Below, one piece after another: positions 1 to 5,373 of a stretch of DNA of 5,373 nt (the first letter of the stretch is position 1; each line of letters begins with the position of its first letter). Under the pieces are notes generated by a model that saw only the letters and a program-made list of their open reading frames with translations, searched no databases and was not told the DNA's origin. Both the position numbers and the translations under genes were made by a program. The stretch lies in contig JAICXZ010000281.1 in assembly GCA_025934475.1 (NCBI GenBank), positions 1 to 5,373 on the forward strand. The letters run 5' to 3'. The DNA comes from Mucilaginibacter sp. Lineage in GTDB: Bacteria > Bacteroidota > Bacteroidia > Sphingobacteriales > Sphingobacteriaceae.

Positions 1-202
1 TGATGTCGCCGATGGTAAAGGCCTTTTCTATGGTTTCGTCTGAACAATTTTTTAACCGCTGGCCTAGTGCCCATTTGGCACCCGCATAATCCTGCGCTTG
101 CACTGCGCCCAGCCATTTTACAATTTCGGCGGGCTTACTAAACTGAGATTGTGAAAGATGCTGGTTCCGCAGTCTTAAGGAAAGAATGTCAAGTTCAGGC
201 AT
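1..202 (-). CDS. Winged-helix HTH_42 (AlkZ/YcaQ-like) protein, partial
   Basis: This is the N-terminal 67 codons of a protein that continues past the left edge. The ATG (complement of 200-202) starts a reading frame with the opening signature of the HTH_42 superfamily: an R-L-R-N-Q-H-L stretch at residues 10-16, then W30-L-G-A-V-Q-A-Q-D-Y39, then A-K-W-A-L-G-Q-R at 42-49. Characterised members (YcaQ/AlkX and the antibiotic-associated AlkZ) are DNA glycosylases that unhook interstrand crosslinks or remove bulky alkyl adducts. Many other members are simply annotated 'winged helix DNA-binding domain-containing protein'. Q35-A-Q37 sits where the catalytic Q-x-Q or Q-x-D motif is described in that family, and this copy reads Q-x-Q. 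The start lies 13 bp after the cbpM stop on the same strand, so co-transcription is likely. No Shine-Dalgarno is visible. Family assignment is fairly firm from the N-terminus; glycosylase activity is inference because most of the protein is outside the window. Confidence 0.8.
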   Translation of the reverse strand, partial: MPELDILSLRLRNQHLSQSQFSKPAEIVKWLGAVQAQDYAGAKWALGQRLKNCSDETIEKAFTIGDI

Positions 203-215
203 AGGTTGTTAATTG

Positions 216-509
216 CTATTCTTCCTCATAACGCCGCAGGCGATTGCGCAAAAGGCGCATCTCCTCATGCATATTCTGCACCCGCTGCAGCAGATGAGTA
301 ATAGCTTCAATGCCTGCCAGGTTAATATCCAGTTCGTGATGCAGCCTGATCATTTGCTCCAGTTTTTGAAGCTCACTTTCCGGGATAAAGCTTTTTTGAT
401 CTATTACCCTAATTTCTATCAGCCCCGCCTCATTAAGTGAGTCAATGAAAGTGAACTCCACGTGATGATAAGTGCAAAAATCGTTTGTTGCTATTAATCC
501 TGCAGTCAT
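216..509 (-). CDS. cbpM: Chaperone modulator CbpM
   Basis: A 97-residue protein of the CbpM family (E. coli CbpM is about 101 residues). Known members bind the J-domain of CbpA and inhibit both its co-chaperone activity with DnaK and its DNA binding. The layout fits: a short N-terminal beta/HTH-like part (residues 1-40), a MerR-like helical segment with I42-P-E-S-E-L and L56-H-H-E-L-D-I-N-L-A-G-I-E-A-I at 56-70, and a charged C-terminal helix (71-97) rich in Arg and Glu that probably forms a coiled coil. The strongest support is position: it directly follows cbpA on the same strand with a 77-bp gap, the standard cbpA-cbpM arrangement. The sequence before the ATG (A-A-A-A-G-A-T-C) is purine-rich but not a strong ribosome binding site. 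The gap holds a heptamer-repeat hairpin that could tune cbpM dosage relative to cbpA. A small MerR-like regulator is the alternative, much less likely here. Confidence 0.88.
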   Translation of the reverse strand: MTAGLIATNDFCTYHHVEFTFIDSLNEAGLIEIRVIDQKSFIPESELQKLEQMIRLHHELDINLAGIEAITHLLQRVQNMHEEMRLLRNRLRRYEEE

Positions 510-540
510 GATCTTTTAAATTCTAAATCTTAAACTCTAT

Positions 541-590
541 TAGTGAGTAGTGAATGGTCAGTGTTTTAGAAATCGACCATTGACCATCAC
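541..590. repeat. Heptamer-periodic inverted repeat between cbpA and cbpM
   Basis: The left arm reads in steps of seven: tagtgag, tagtgaa, tggtcag (541-561). The right arm also reads in sevens: cgaccat, tgaccat, cac (574-590). The arms are complementary: gtgaatggtcagtg (550-563) pairs with cattgaccatcac (578-590), leaving one bulged base and one mismatch, with about 14 nt in the loop. The right arm overlaps the cbpA stop codon (587-589), so in the minus-strand transcript the hairpin forms at the end of cbpA and before cbpM. No T-tract follows, so it is not a standard intrinsic terminator. Possible roles are mRNA processing, 3'-end protection of cbpA, partial attenuation, or simply a member of a dispersed intergenic repeat family. 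Confidence 0.6.
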
Positions 591-1507
591 TTTTCACCTT
601 CTTTTCGTAATTCGGTGAACAAATCCTTTTGCTTTTCGGTGAGATTTTTGGGCATTTGAATATCATAAGTTACTAACAGGTCGCCATGCTGGCCTTCATG
701 TTTGTAAACAGGCAGGCCTTTGCCTTTTAGTTTTACTGTAACCCCGTTCTGCGTTTCAGCGCCTACTTTGATCTTTACCTTGCCGCTCAAGGTTTCGATG
801 GTCACCTCACCGCCAAGAACTGCTGTATACAGATCAAGCTTAGCCGTAGCATGTAAATTGGCGCCATCACGCTTAAAATTTGGATCAGGAGCTATCTTAA
901 ATGTTATGTACAGGTCGCCTGCCGGGCCGCCGTTTACTCCCGGTCCGCCGTGGCCGGTAATCTTGATAGTCTGATCGTTCTCAACACCTGCCGGAATAGT
1001 AATACGGATGTTTTTCCCATTTACGGTTAGTGTTTGCTTATGAGGCTCAAGTATATCACGCAGGTTAAGCTGTAATTCGGCATTATAGTCCTGTCCCCGA
1101 TATTTGGCCTGCCTGCCGCCCCGGGCGCCACCACCAAACATTGATTCGAAGAAATCTGAAAAATCGCCGCCGCCAAAATTTTCGAAGCTTTCGAAAGCCT
1201 GGCCCTGTCCGCCCCCAAAGCCGCTGTATTGCCGGTTACCCTGGGCGCGCTGCTGTTGGGCGTACTTTTCGTACTCCTCGCCGTGCTGCCAGTTTTCGCC
1301 GTATTTGTCGTATTTCTGGCGCTTTTCGGGATCGCTCAAAACTTCGTTGGCCTCGTTGATCTGTTGAAATTTTTTGTTCGCTTCGGTATCGTTGGGGTTC
1401 AGGTCTGGGTGATACTGCCGCGCTAGCTTGCGGTACGCTGACTTGATATCCTTGTCGCTTGCATTTTTGTCGATCCCGAGTATTTTATAATAATCAATAA
1501 AGGCCAT
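587..1507 (-). CDS. cbpA: DnaJ-class co-chaperone CbpA
   Basis: A 306-residue type II (zinc-finger-free) J-protein, the same length as E. coli CbpA. It stimulates DnaK ATPase and delivers unfolded clients in the cytoplasm; E. coli CbpA also binds curved DNA and the nucleoid in stationary phase. The J-domain spans residues 5-69, opening D5-Y-Y-K-I-L-G, with the catalytic H33-P-D35 loop in Q-Y-H-P-D-L-N. A Gly/Phe-rich linker follows at about 93-132. Two beta-rich client-binding domains lie at about 140-205 (including G197-D-L-Y-I) and 213-290. The four CxxCxGxG zinc repeats of true DnaJ are absent, which together with the adjacent cbpM separates it from dnaJ. The ATG gives the canonical M-A-F-I-D-Y-Y start. 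It heads an operon with cbpM and an HTH_42 gene. A candidate promoter lies at 1552-1581. Confidence 0.95.
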   Translation of the reverse strand: MAFIDYYKILGIDKNASDKDIKSAYRKLARQYHPDLNPNDTEANKKFQQINEANEVLSDPEKRQKYDKYGENWQHGEEYEKYAQQQRAQGNRQYSGFGGGQGQAFESFENFGGGDFSDFFESMFGGGARGGRQAKYRGQDYNAELQLNLRDILEPHKQTLTVNGKNIRITIPAGVENDQTIKITGHGGPGVNGGPAGDLYITFKIAPDPNFKRDGANLHATAKLDLYTAVLGGEVTIETLSGKVKIKVGAETQNGVTVKLKGKGLPVYKHEGQHGDLLVTYDIQMPKNLTEKQKDLFTELRKEGEK

Positions 1508-1551
1508 ATGAGATAGAAAACCTTTGCGAGTTCATTAGGTTTTTTCAGCTA

Positions 1552-1581
1552 TAAAATTAATGCACAGACGGCAGTAATCAA
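1552..1581 (-). promoter_or_regulatory. Candidate Bacteroidota-type promoter for cbpA operon
   Basis: On the minus strand, a TTG (complement of 1579-1581) is followed after 19 bp by TAATTTTA (complement of 1552-1559). The latter matches the Bacteroidota -7 consensus TAnnTTTG at all but its last base. The spacing agrees with the usual 19-21 bp. Transcription would begin near 1546, giving a leader of about 40 nt before the cbpA ATG. This is pattern matching in A/T-rich DNA, so it is tentative. Confidence 0.4.
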
Positions 1582-1601
1582 GCAAAAAGATCAAGATCAT
1601 T

Positions 1602-1615
1602 TTTTGCATGCAAAA
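1602..1615. promoter_or_regulatory. Perfect 14-bp palindrome, possible operator
   Basis: ttttgcatgcaaaa is a perfect inverted repeat with no spacer, centred between 1608 and 1609. It lies in the 125-bp region between the divergent cbpA and methyltransferase genes, 17 bp upstream of the methyltransferase ATG and upstream of the candidate cbpA promoter. A dimeric regulator could bind here and affect either gene. A second small symmetric pair, GATC-AA-GATC, lies at 1589-1598. No regulator is identified, and chance cannot be excluded. Confidence 0.35.
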
Positions 1616-1632
1616 GTTCGGATATTTGCACC

Positions 1633-2262
1633 ATGTTTGATAAGAAACAGCACTGGGAATCAGTATACAGCCATCGTAAGCTAACCGAAGTAAGCTGGTA
1701 TGAACCAATACCAGAAACCTCGTTATCTATTATTAAAAAATTTAAGTTGCCAAAGGATGCCTCGATCATCGATATAGGTGGTGGCGATAGCTTGTTTGTT
1801 GATTATCTTTTGCGATTAGGTTACACAAACATCACCGTACTCGATATTTCAGCGCACGCCATTGGCAGAGCCAAAGAACGGCTTGGCGATAAAGCTGAAA
1901 GTGTTAATTGGGCAGTAAGTGATGTGCTGAATTACAACCCCTCAGAACAATATGATCTTTGGCACGACAGGGCCACATTCCATTTCTTCACGGAGTCGGC
2001 TGATCAACAACAATATCTCGATCGTGCTCACCAGTGTCTTAATCCTGGTGGCTATATGGTTTTAAGCACATTCAGCGTTGCTGGACCGAGCAAATGCAGC
2101 GGATTATCTGTACAGCAATATTCTGAAACCAGCCTTTCGAATATGTTTGGCGCGTACTTCGAGAAGATAAAATGCATCAATAAGCTGCATGCCACTCCTT
2201 TACACGTCATTCAGAAATTTATTTATTGCAGCTTCAGGAACAAGGTGCTGACCGTTTCTTAA
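1633..2262 (+). CDS. Class I SAM-dependent methyltransferase
   Basis: A 209-residue soluble methyltransferase with a Rossmann-like fold. The N-terminal W8-E-S-V-Y12 and V20-S-W-Y-E-P25 elements are typical of a small-molecule methyltransferase group often annotated as generic or as thiopurine/tellurite-resistance-like. Motif I, the SAM-binding glycine loop, is I45-I-D-I-G-G-G-D-S53. The acidic residue ending strand beta-2 is D71 in V-L-D-I-S. D97 in S-D-V probably contacts the adenine side. W110-H-D-R-A-T-F-H-F-F119 is the motif IV region characteristic of this group, and N-P-G-G-Y at 152-156 is the usual post-core loop. The substrate cannot be read from sequence. The gene is divergent from cbpA and converges with the receptor gene, leaving 33 bp between stops, so it probably forms its own transcript. 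No Shine-Dalgarno is visible; the start was chosen because it begins the conserved N-terminus. Confidence 0.9.
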   Translation: MFDKKQHWESVYSHRKLTEVSWYEPIPETSLSIIKKFKLPKDASIIDIGGGDSLFVDYLLRLGYTNITVLDISAHAIGRAKERLGDKAESVNWAVSDVLNYNPSEQYDLWHDRATFHFFTESADQQQYLDRAHQCLNPGGYMVLSTFSVAGPSKCSGLSVQQYSETSLSNMFGAYFEKIKCINKLHATPLHVIQKFIYCSFRNKVLTVS

Positions 2263-2295
2263 TAATCAGATTTAACAGCGGTTAATCAGGCTACC

Positions 2296-3366
2296 CTAAA
2301 TCGTATGCATCTCACCCACATTCCGCAGGATATAAATCTTTCCGGCCGGCAGCCGCGCTATATTTAATTCGTCAGAACGGATACCATCGATATTAGGCAC
2401 GAAAACATCAATCGTTTCCAACTTGAATATTTCGTCCCTGCCGTCAACAGCTATTTTATAGGATGCATCATTTTTGGTAACCTCAAATATACGGTGAAAT
2501 AATTTGCTGGATGATGTTACAAGCCCGGCCGGTTTGCCTACAACGTGTTGATGTTCCAAATGGAAAATAGCCTGGGCAACTGTATTGATAAACCTAATCT
2601 GCTGATTAGCATCAGTTATAATAATGGCCTCCGGCATGTGCTCTATGATGGCCGTTATACGATTCCTTTCGGCGAGAATATCAGTGGTATTGGCTTTGTC
2701 GCGCTCCTTCAATGTTGCCGCCATCATATTAAATGAGCTGGTCAGTTCCTCAAACTCCATGTTGCTGCCAAAGCCCATGCGATGGTCATAGTTCTTCTTG
2801 CTGATCTCTGCAAATGCCTCTCTCAATTTGATCAGAGGATCTGCAACAAAGGCACTGATGTTAACACTGAAACTAAAAAGGAGTAAGAAAGTGAAGCAGC
2901 AGACGATGCCCAATATCAGCACAGCATTGTTGACCGAAGCTTGTGCTGCGTCTGTTTTTACCACGATGGCATGCATATTTAGCCCCTCGATGGCACGCAG
3001 AGCAACCCTGGCATCTTGTTCGGCTGCTTCCTGTTCAGCTATTGGGGTTGTAGCCGATTGCAGCGCGGTGAATGACGAGCGTACCTGTGCAGTGGCTTCA
3101 CGCTCGCCTTTTTCTGTGATATTATGTTCCTGTTTTACTAGCTGGGCATCGAAGGCGGCTTGTGCGGCGCTGCTTAGCGGCAGTTTGTTCTCATCGAGCA
3201 CGGTACGCATTTCGCGGGTAAAGCTCAGTGTTTCGTAGTTGTTTTTCAGGATTACCTTCGAGCTATTGGAAAGCTGACTGACAAAATAGATTGAGATAAT
3301 GCCGAAAAAAAGTACGACGATAAAGATCAGGCCCAATCCCAAACGTATTTTTTGTTTGATTTTCAT
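2296..3366 (-). CDS. Membrane HAMP-PAS receptor lacking a kinase domain
   Basis: A 356-residue inner-membrane protein laid out like the input half of a sensor histidine kinase. TM1 is at about 10-30, a mostly helical Ala/Gln/Glu-rich periplasmic region at 31-147, and TM2 at about 148-170. A HAMP linker spans about 170-222, with P177-L-I-K-L and F205-E-E-L-T-S-S-F-N. A PAS domain spans about 236-349, opening I238-T-A-I-I-E-H-M-P-E-A-I-I-I-T-D and closing G342-K-I-Y-I-L-R-N-V. Related Bacteroidota kinases continue from this point into a DHp domain with an S-H-E-L-K-T-P-like phospho-histidine box and a HATPase. Here the frame adds only G-E-M-H-T-I and stops. The next 33 bp before the convergent methyltransferase hold no kinase remnant in any frame I read. 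It is therefore a truncated kinase, or a receptor acting through a partner or as a dominant-negative subunit. The ATG opens a basic M-K-I-K-Q-K-I-R leader before TM1. Confidence 0.85.
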   Translation of the reverse strand: MKIKQKIRLGLGLIFIVVLFFGIISIYFVSQLSNSSKVILKNNYETLSFTREMRTVLDENKLPLSSAAQAAFDAQLVKQEHNITEKGEREATAQVRSSFTALQSATTPIAEQEAAEQDARVALRAIEGLNMHAIVVKTDAAQASVNNAVLILGIVCCFTFLLLFSFSVNISAFVADPLIKLREAFAEISKKNYDHRMGFGSNMEFEELTSSFNMMAATLKERDKANTTDILAERNRITAIIEHMPEAIIITDANQQIRFINTVAQAIFHLEHQHVVGKPAGLVTSSSKLFHRIFEVTKNDASYKIAVDGRDEIFKLETIDVFVPNIDGIRSDELNIARLPAGKIYILRNVGEMHTI

Positions 3367-3710
3367 GGCGGGAGTTTTTAAGAGGGTAATAACTTATATT
3401 AAAGTTACGGAGATTATTTGAAGGAAATAACCGGGAGCAAATAAATTGGTTTGAAAGTTGAAAAGAGCATTGTTAGAAGTTTAAAAGCTGACAAGTAATG
3501 AAGCCTCCAGGTACGTCTGCGCTTTTTCCCGCTGTCAAAAAAACTTCGTCCGGGTTAAAAGAAAACTTTTGCTATTAGCTTATAGTTAAAACTTATCAGA
3601 TTCAATAACAAATTTCTTAAAAGTTTGTTTATCAGTGTAATAAGGAGTATATTTAATTATTGTTAAGCTTGGGCTATTGTAAAAGGTAATTAATTTAAAA
3701 CTATTTAACT
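3367..3710. other. A/T-rich intergenic region between divergent genes
   Basis: These 344 bp separate the minus-strand receptor gene from the plus-strand small gene, so control regions of both should lie here. Near the receptor start there is an exact 6-bp inverted repeat, TAACTT / AAGTTA (3390-3395 and 3402-3407), with a 6-nt spacer. A second exact one is TTATTT / AAATAA (3414-3419 and 3425-3430), with a 5-nt spacer. The minus-strand octamer TAACTTTA (complement of 3400-3407) resembles a -7 element but has no TTG at the right distance. The right third holds the plus-strand promoter candidate at 3624-3655. I found no convincing coding frame, tRNA or recognisable structured RNA in the rest. Confidence 0.6.
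3624..3655 (+). promoter_or_regulatory. Candidate Bacteroidota-type promoter for small gene
   Basis: TTTG at 3624-3627 is followed after 20 bp by TATATTTA at 3648-3655, matching TAnnTTTG at seven of eight positions. Transcription would begin near 3662, leaving a leader of about 49 nt before the ATG at 3711. Whether the transcript continues into the downstream TPR gene is unknown. Confidence 0.45.
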
Positions 3711-3917
3711 ATGGCAGCATCCAACAATAACACGCAAACGGGCGTAGCAGCCGACAAAAATACCTCCATGGGGGTAGTTGCCGATTTGGTCATTGACAAG
3801 AATACACCCATGGGCAAATTTTCGGCTAACGTTGCGGGCATTGCCTCCGGGAACAGGGAGGAATCTGAGGAGCCGATCCAAATTCCAGGCCAGGGCGCTA
3901 CCGCCAGGCAAAGCTGA
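3711..3917 (+). CDS. Small hypothetical protein with triplicate NTx[M/T]G motif
   Basis: A 68-residue protein that I do not recognise. It has no cysteine, signal peptide or membrane segment, and is rich in Ala, Asn, Gly, Thr and Ser, so it is probably cytoplasmic and partly disordered. Three related motifs are visible: N6-N-T-Q-T-G-V12, K16-N-T-S-M-G-V22 and K30-N-T-P-M-G-K36. The last two sit in a longer duplicated unit, D-K-N-T-x-M-G, 14 codons apart. The C-terminal third has an acidic patch (E50, E51, E53, E54) followed by I58-P-G-Q-G62. Coding status is supported by the candidate promoter at a sensible distance, by the in-phase repeat, and by its place ahead of a same-strand gene. An antisense frame overlaps almost exactly (3705-3911), but lacks a matching promoter or recognisable features. 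Possible identities include a small stress or structural protein or a modified-peptide precursor; none can be asserted. Confidence 0.6.
   Translation: MAASNNNTQTGVAADKNTSMGVVADLVIDKNTPMGKFSANVAGIASGNREESEEPIQIPGQGATARQS
3753..3814 (+). repeat. Imperfect 20-bp direct repeat within the small gene
   Basis: The segments 3753-3772 and 3795-3814 match at 17 of 20 bases and are 42 bp apart, exactly 14 codons. Both encode D-K-N-T-x-M-G, and both end in ccatggg. The in-phase spacing points to duplication inside a coding sequence; the differences fall mostly at silent or single-residue positions (Ser versus Pro). Confidence 0.7.
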
Positions 3918-4016
3918 TAGTTGAATGGTACAGGTTATACGGTACCGCTCACATTTTTTCGTTAAAACTTCTGAGGTGCTCTTTTACCAGGGCGTCAGTG
4001 TTATGTTAATATCCTA

Positions 4017-5373
4017 ATGCAATTTGACATAGCAAAAAGACTTGTTTGTGCCTGCTTTTTAACTTATGCAGGCATGGTAGCCGGTGCACAGAATAACCAG
4101 GTTGCACAGCTATGGTCGCAGGTTGCGCTGCATTCAAGTGATACAGCTGGGGTGGAACTGTTAAGAAAACTAAGTCTGCAGGTACAGGCCACTAAACCCG
4201 ATAGCGCCTTGATTTATGCTCAACGGGGACTCGAACTAGCCCGCAGACTTTCCTATAAAAAAGGCGAGGCCGATTGTATGAACCGCCTCGGAGTAGTTTT
4301 GTGGAAGAATGGAAAATATGATCGTGCCCTTTTATTCTTGCTTAATTCGTTGAAAATAAGGGAAGAGATCAACGACCGCCTGGGCATCCTGAAAAGTTTG
4401 AGCGACATAGGCATTGTTTACTCCGATCAGGCTGACAACATCAAAGCACTATCCTATCATTTCAAAGCAAAAGAGGTCGCCCAAGAGCTACATCAAAGAC
4501 GCCTTTTGGGCATTATAATGTCCAATATTGGCAATTGCTATATCAAATTGAACAAGGTAGATTCTGCATTAGCCTATGAGATGCAGGCTTATGCTGTTCA
4601 GCAAAGTTTAAATGATTTTGCGACATTGCCGAATACTTTATCCATCCTGGGCGATATTCATTATAAGATGGGGCACAGCGCACTTGCGCTTGATTTCTAT
4701 CGAATAAGCGTAAACTATGCCTTAAAAAATGGGGACAAAGTAAACCTGGCCGATACATACAATAGCATCGCACTATTGCTCCGGCAGACAGGGGCTGCAG
4801 ATTCAAGCGTTTATTACGCTTCCAGGGCGCTTGACGCCGCGCGCTCTGCCCAATATCCCGAAGGTATTTATCATGCCAGCAGTTTGCTTACCGATATCTA
4901 TTCTGGCCGCAACGATCATCTCGAATTACTTTATTTAAAAACCGCTCTCGCTGCCAGGGACAGCATGTTTAATGTCGAAAAAATCAGGCAGGTACAAACA
5001 TTAAGTTTCAATGAAGCAGCGCGTCAGGAAGAAATTGCCGAAGAAAGGCATCGCGAATCCGAGAACAGGATCATTAACCTGCAATTGATAGCGATAGCCA
5101 TATTCATACCCTTTTTTTTCCTGTTGGTTTTATTGTTAAGCCAGAGCCGAACGCACCGAAAGGTTATTGAGTTTATGAGTGTTTTGTCTCTGTTGCTTGT
5201 TTTTGAATTTATAACCCTTTTTATACACCCTTTCGTGCAACGCATCAGCAATCACTTGCCAATCCTTGAATTGGTGATATTGGTATTGTTGGCTTCGATA
5301 TTGGTGCCGCTTCACCATCGGCTCACTCACTGGATGCGCGAACGATTGGCGCACGCCCCGCCGCATCATCCCA
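4017..5373 (+). CDS. Exported TPR protein with C-terminal membrane region, partial
   Basis: An open frame of 452 codons that is still open at the right edge. Residues 1-24 look like a signal peptide (K7-R8, hydrophobic core, cleavage probably after A-G-A24 before Gln). Tetratricopeptide-like helix pairs follow from about 45 to 300 in a roughly 40-residue period, for example A86-D-C-M-N-R-L-G-V-V with Y101-D-R-A-L, then S169-N-I-G-N-C-Y-I and T207-L-S-I-L-G-D-I-H-Y. A charged helix at about 318-353, likely a coiled coil, leads to three hydrophobic segments at about 355-375, 384-403 and 415-433. The tail has H404-P-F-V and P431-L-H-H-R-L-T-H-W. Many Bacteroidota TPR proteins end in a histidine kinase or LuxR-type output. 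This one shows only a membrane tail and, from its tail motif, probably ends soon after the edge. The TPR part would be periplasmic and is inferred to bind a protein partner. The first in-frame ATG before the signal peptide was used. Confidence 0.87.
   Translation, partial: MQFDIAKRLVCACFLTYAGMVAGAQNNQVAQLWSQVALHSSDTAGVELLRKLSLQVQATKPDSALIYAQRGLELARRLSYKKGEADCMNRLGVVLWKNGKYDRALLFLLNSLKIREEINDRLGILKSLSDIGIVYSDQADNIKALSYHFKAKEVAQELHQRRLLGIIMSNIGNCYIKLNKVDSALAYEMQAYAVQQSLNDFATLPNTLSILGDIHYKMGHSALALDFYRISVNYALKNGDKVNLADTYNSIALLLRQTGAADSSVYYASRALDAARSAQYPEGIYHASSLLTDIYSGRNDHLELLYLKTALAARDSMFNVEKIRQVQTLSFNEAARQEEIAEERHRESENRIINLQLIAIAIFIPFFFLLVLLLSQSRTHRKVIEFMSVLSLLLVFEFITLFIHPFVQRISNHLPILELVILVLLASILVPLHHRLTHWMRERLAHAPPHHP

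Noticed and set aside
1104..1426. Several plus-strand open frames rich in Pro, Arg or Leu opposite the CbpA Gly/Phe region
   Set aside because: They are antisense shadows of the GC-rich linker and J-domain of a firmly identified gene, with low-complexity translations and no family resemblance.
2272..2285. ttaac-agcg-gttaa hairpin between the convergent methyltransferase and receptor genes
   Set aside because: A 5-bp A/T-rich stem without a T-tract is too weak to call a terminator.
2545..3238. Plus-strand open frames opposite the HAMP-PAS receptor
   Set aside because: The minus-strand frame has continuous, recognisable domains; these antisense frames show Ser/Cys/Ala-rich or unrelated sequence.
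3705..3911. Minus-strand 68-codon frame almost fully overlapping the small gene
   Set aside because: No promoter on that strand, no recognisable motif, and the in-phase repeat and promoter favour the plus strand. Some doubt remains because both frames are short.
3927..3960. ggtac / gtacc inverted repeat followed by a run of six T after the small gene
   Set aside because: The stem is only 5 bp with a 10-nt loop, and the T-run begins 7 nt after it, so it does not fit an intrinsic terminator well.
4003..4017. Four-codon frame (ATG to TAA) overlapping the TPR start codon as TAATG, suggesting a leader peptide with coupling
   Set aside because: Four codons without a ribosome binding site or regulatory codons is readily explained by chance.
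4543..5369. Minus-strand open frames opposite the TPR gene
   Set aside because: They lie antisense to a continuous frame with signal peptide, TPR and membrane features, and have no family resemblance.

Overview
The window looks like chromosomal DNA of a Bacteroidota bacterium, most likely family Sphingobacteriaceae (Mucilaginibacter or Pedobacter type). This rests on the protein families present, on start codons preceded by A/T-rich sequence without clear Shine-Dalgarno motifs, and on two candidate promoters of the Bacteroidota pattern (TTG, 19-20 bp, then TAnnTTTG-like). The genus is inferred from style and not proven. I see no tRNA, rRNA, CRISPR array, insertion sequence or phage gene.

Left part (1-1507, minus strand): an apparent three-gene operon, read right to left. 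It starts with the DnaJ-class co-chaperone cbpA, followed by its small modulator cbpM, then 13 bp later a winged-helix HTH_42 protein (AlkZ/YcaQ-like DNA glycosylase superfamily) that runs off the left edge. A heptamer-periodic inverted repeat sits between cbpA and cbpM. A candidate promoter and a perfect 14-bp palindrome lie in the 125-bp spacer shared with the divergent methyltransferase gene.

Middle (1633-3366): a plus-strand class I SAM-dependent methyltransferase of unknown substrate converges on a minus-strand membrane receptor. The receptor has TM, periplasmic, TM, HAMP and PAS segments, then stops exactly where the histidine kinase core should begin. It is either a truncated kinase or a stand-alone receptor.

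Right part (3367-5373, plus strand): a 344-bp A/T-rich non-coding stretch with a candidate promoter leads into a 68-residue unrecognised protein carrying three copies of an N-T-x-[M/T]-G motif. Next comes an exported TPR protein with a C-terminal membrane region, whose end is cut by the window edge.

The left operon is a coherent protein-quality-control unit (CbpM restrains CbpA, which serves DnaK) with a possible DNA-repair passenger. The other genes show no clear shared pathway. The best candidates for something undescribed are the small triplicate-motif protein beside the TPR membrane protein, and the kinase-less HAMP-PAS receptor. Neither proves a new system.
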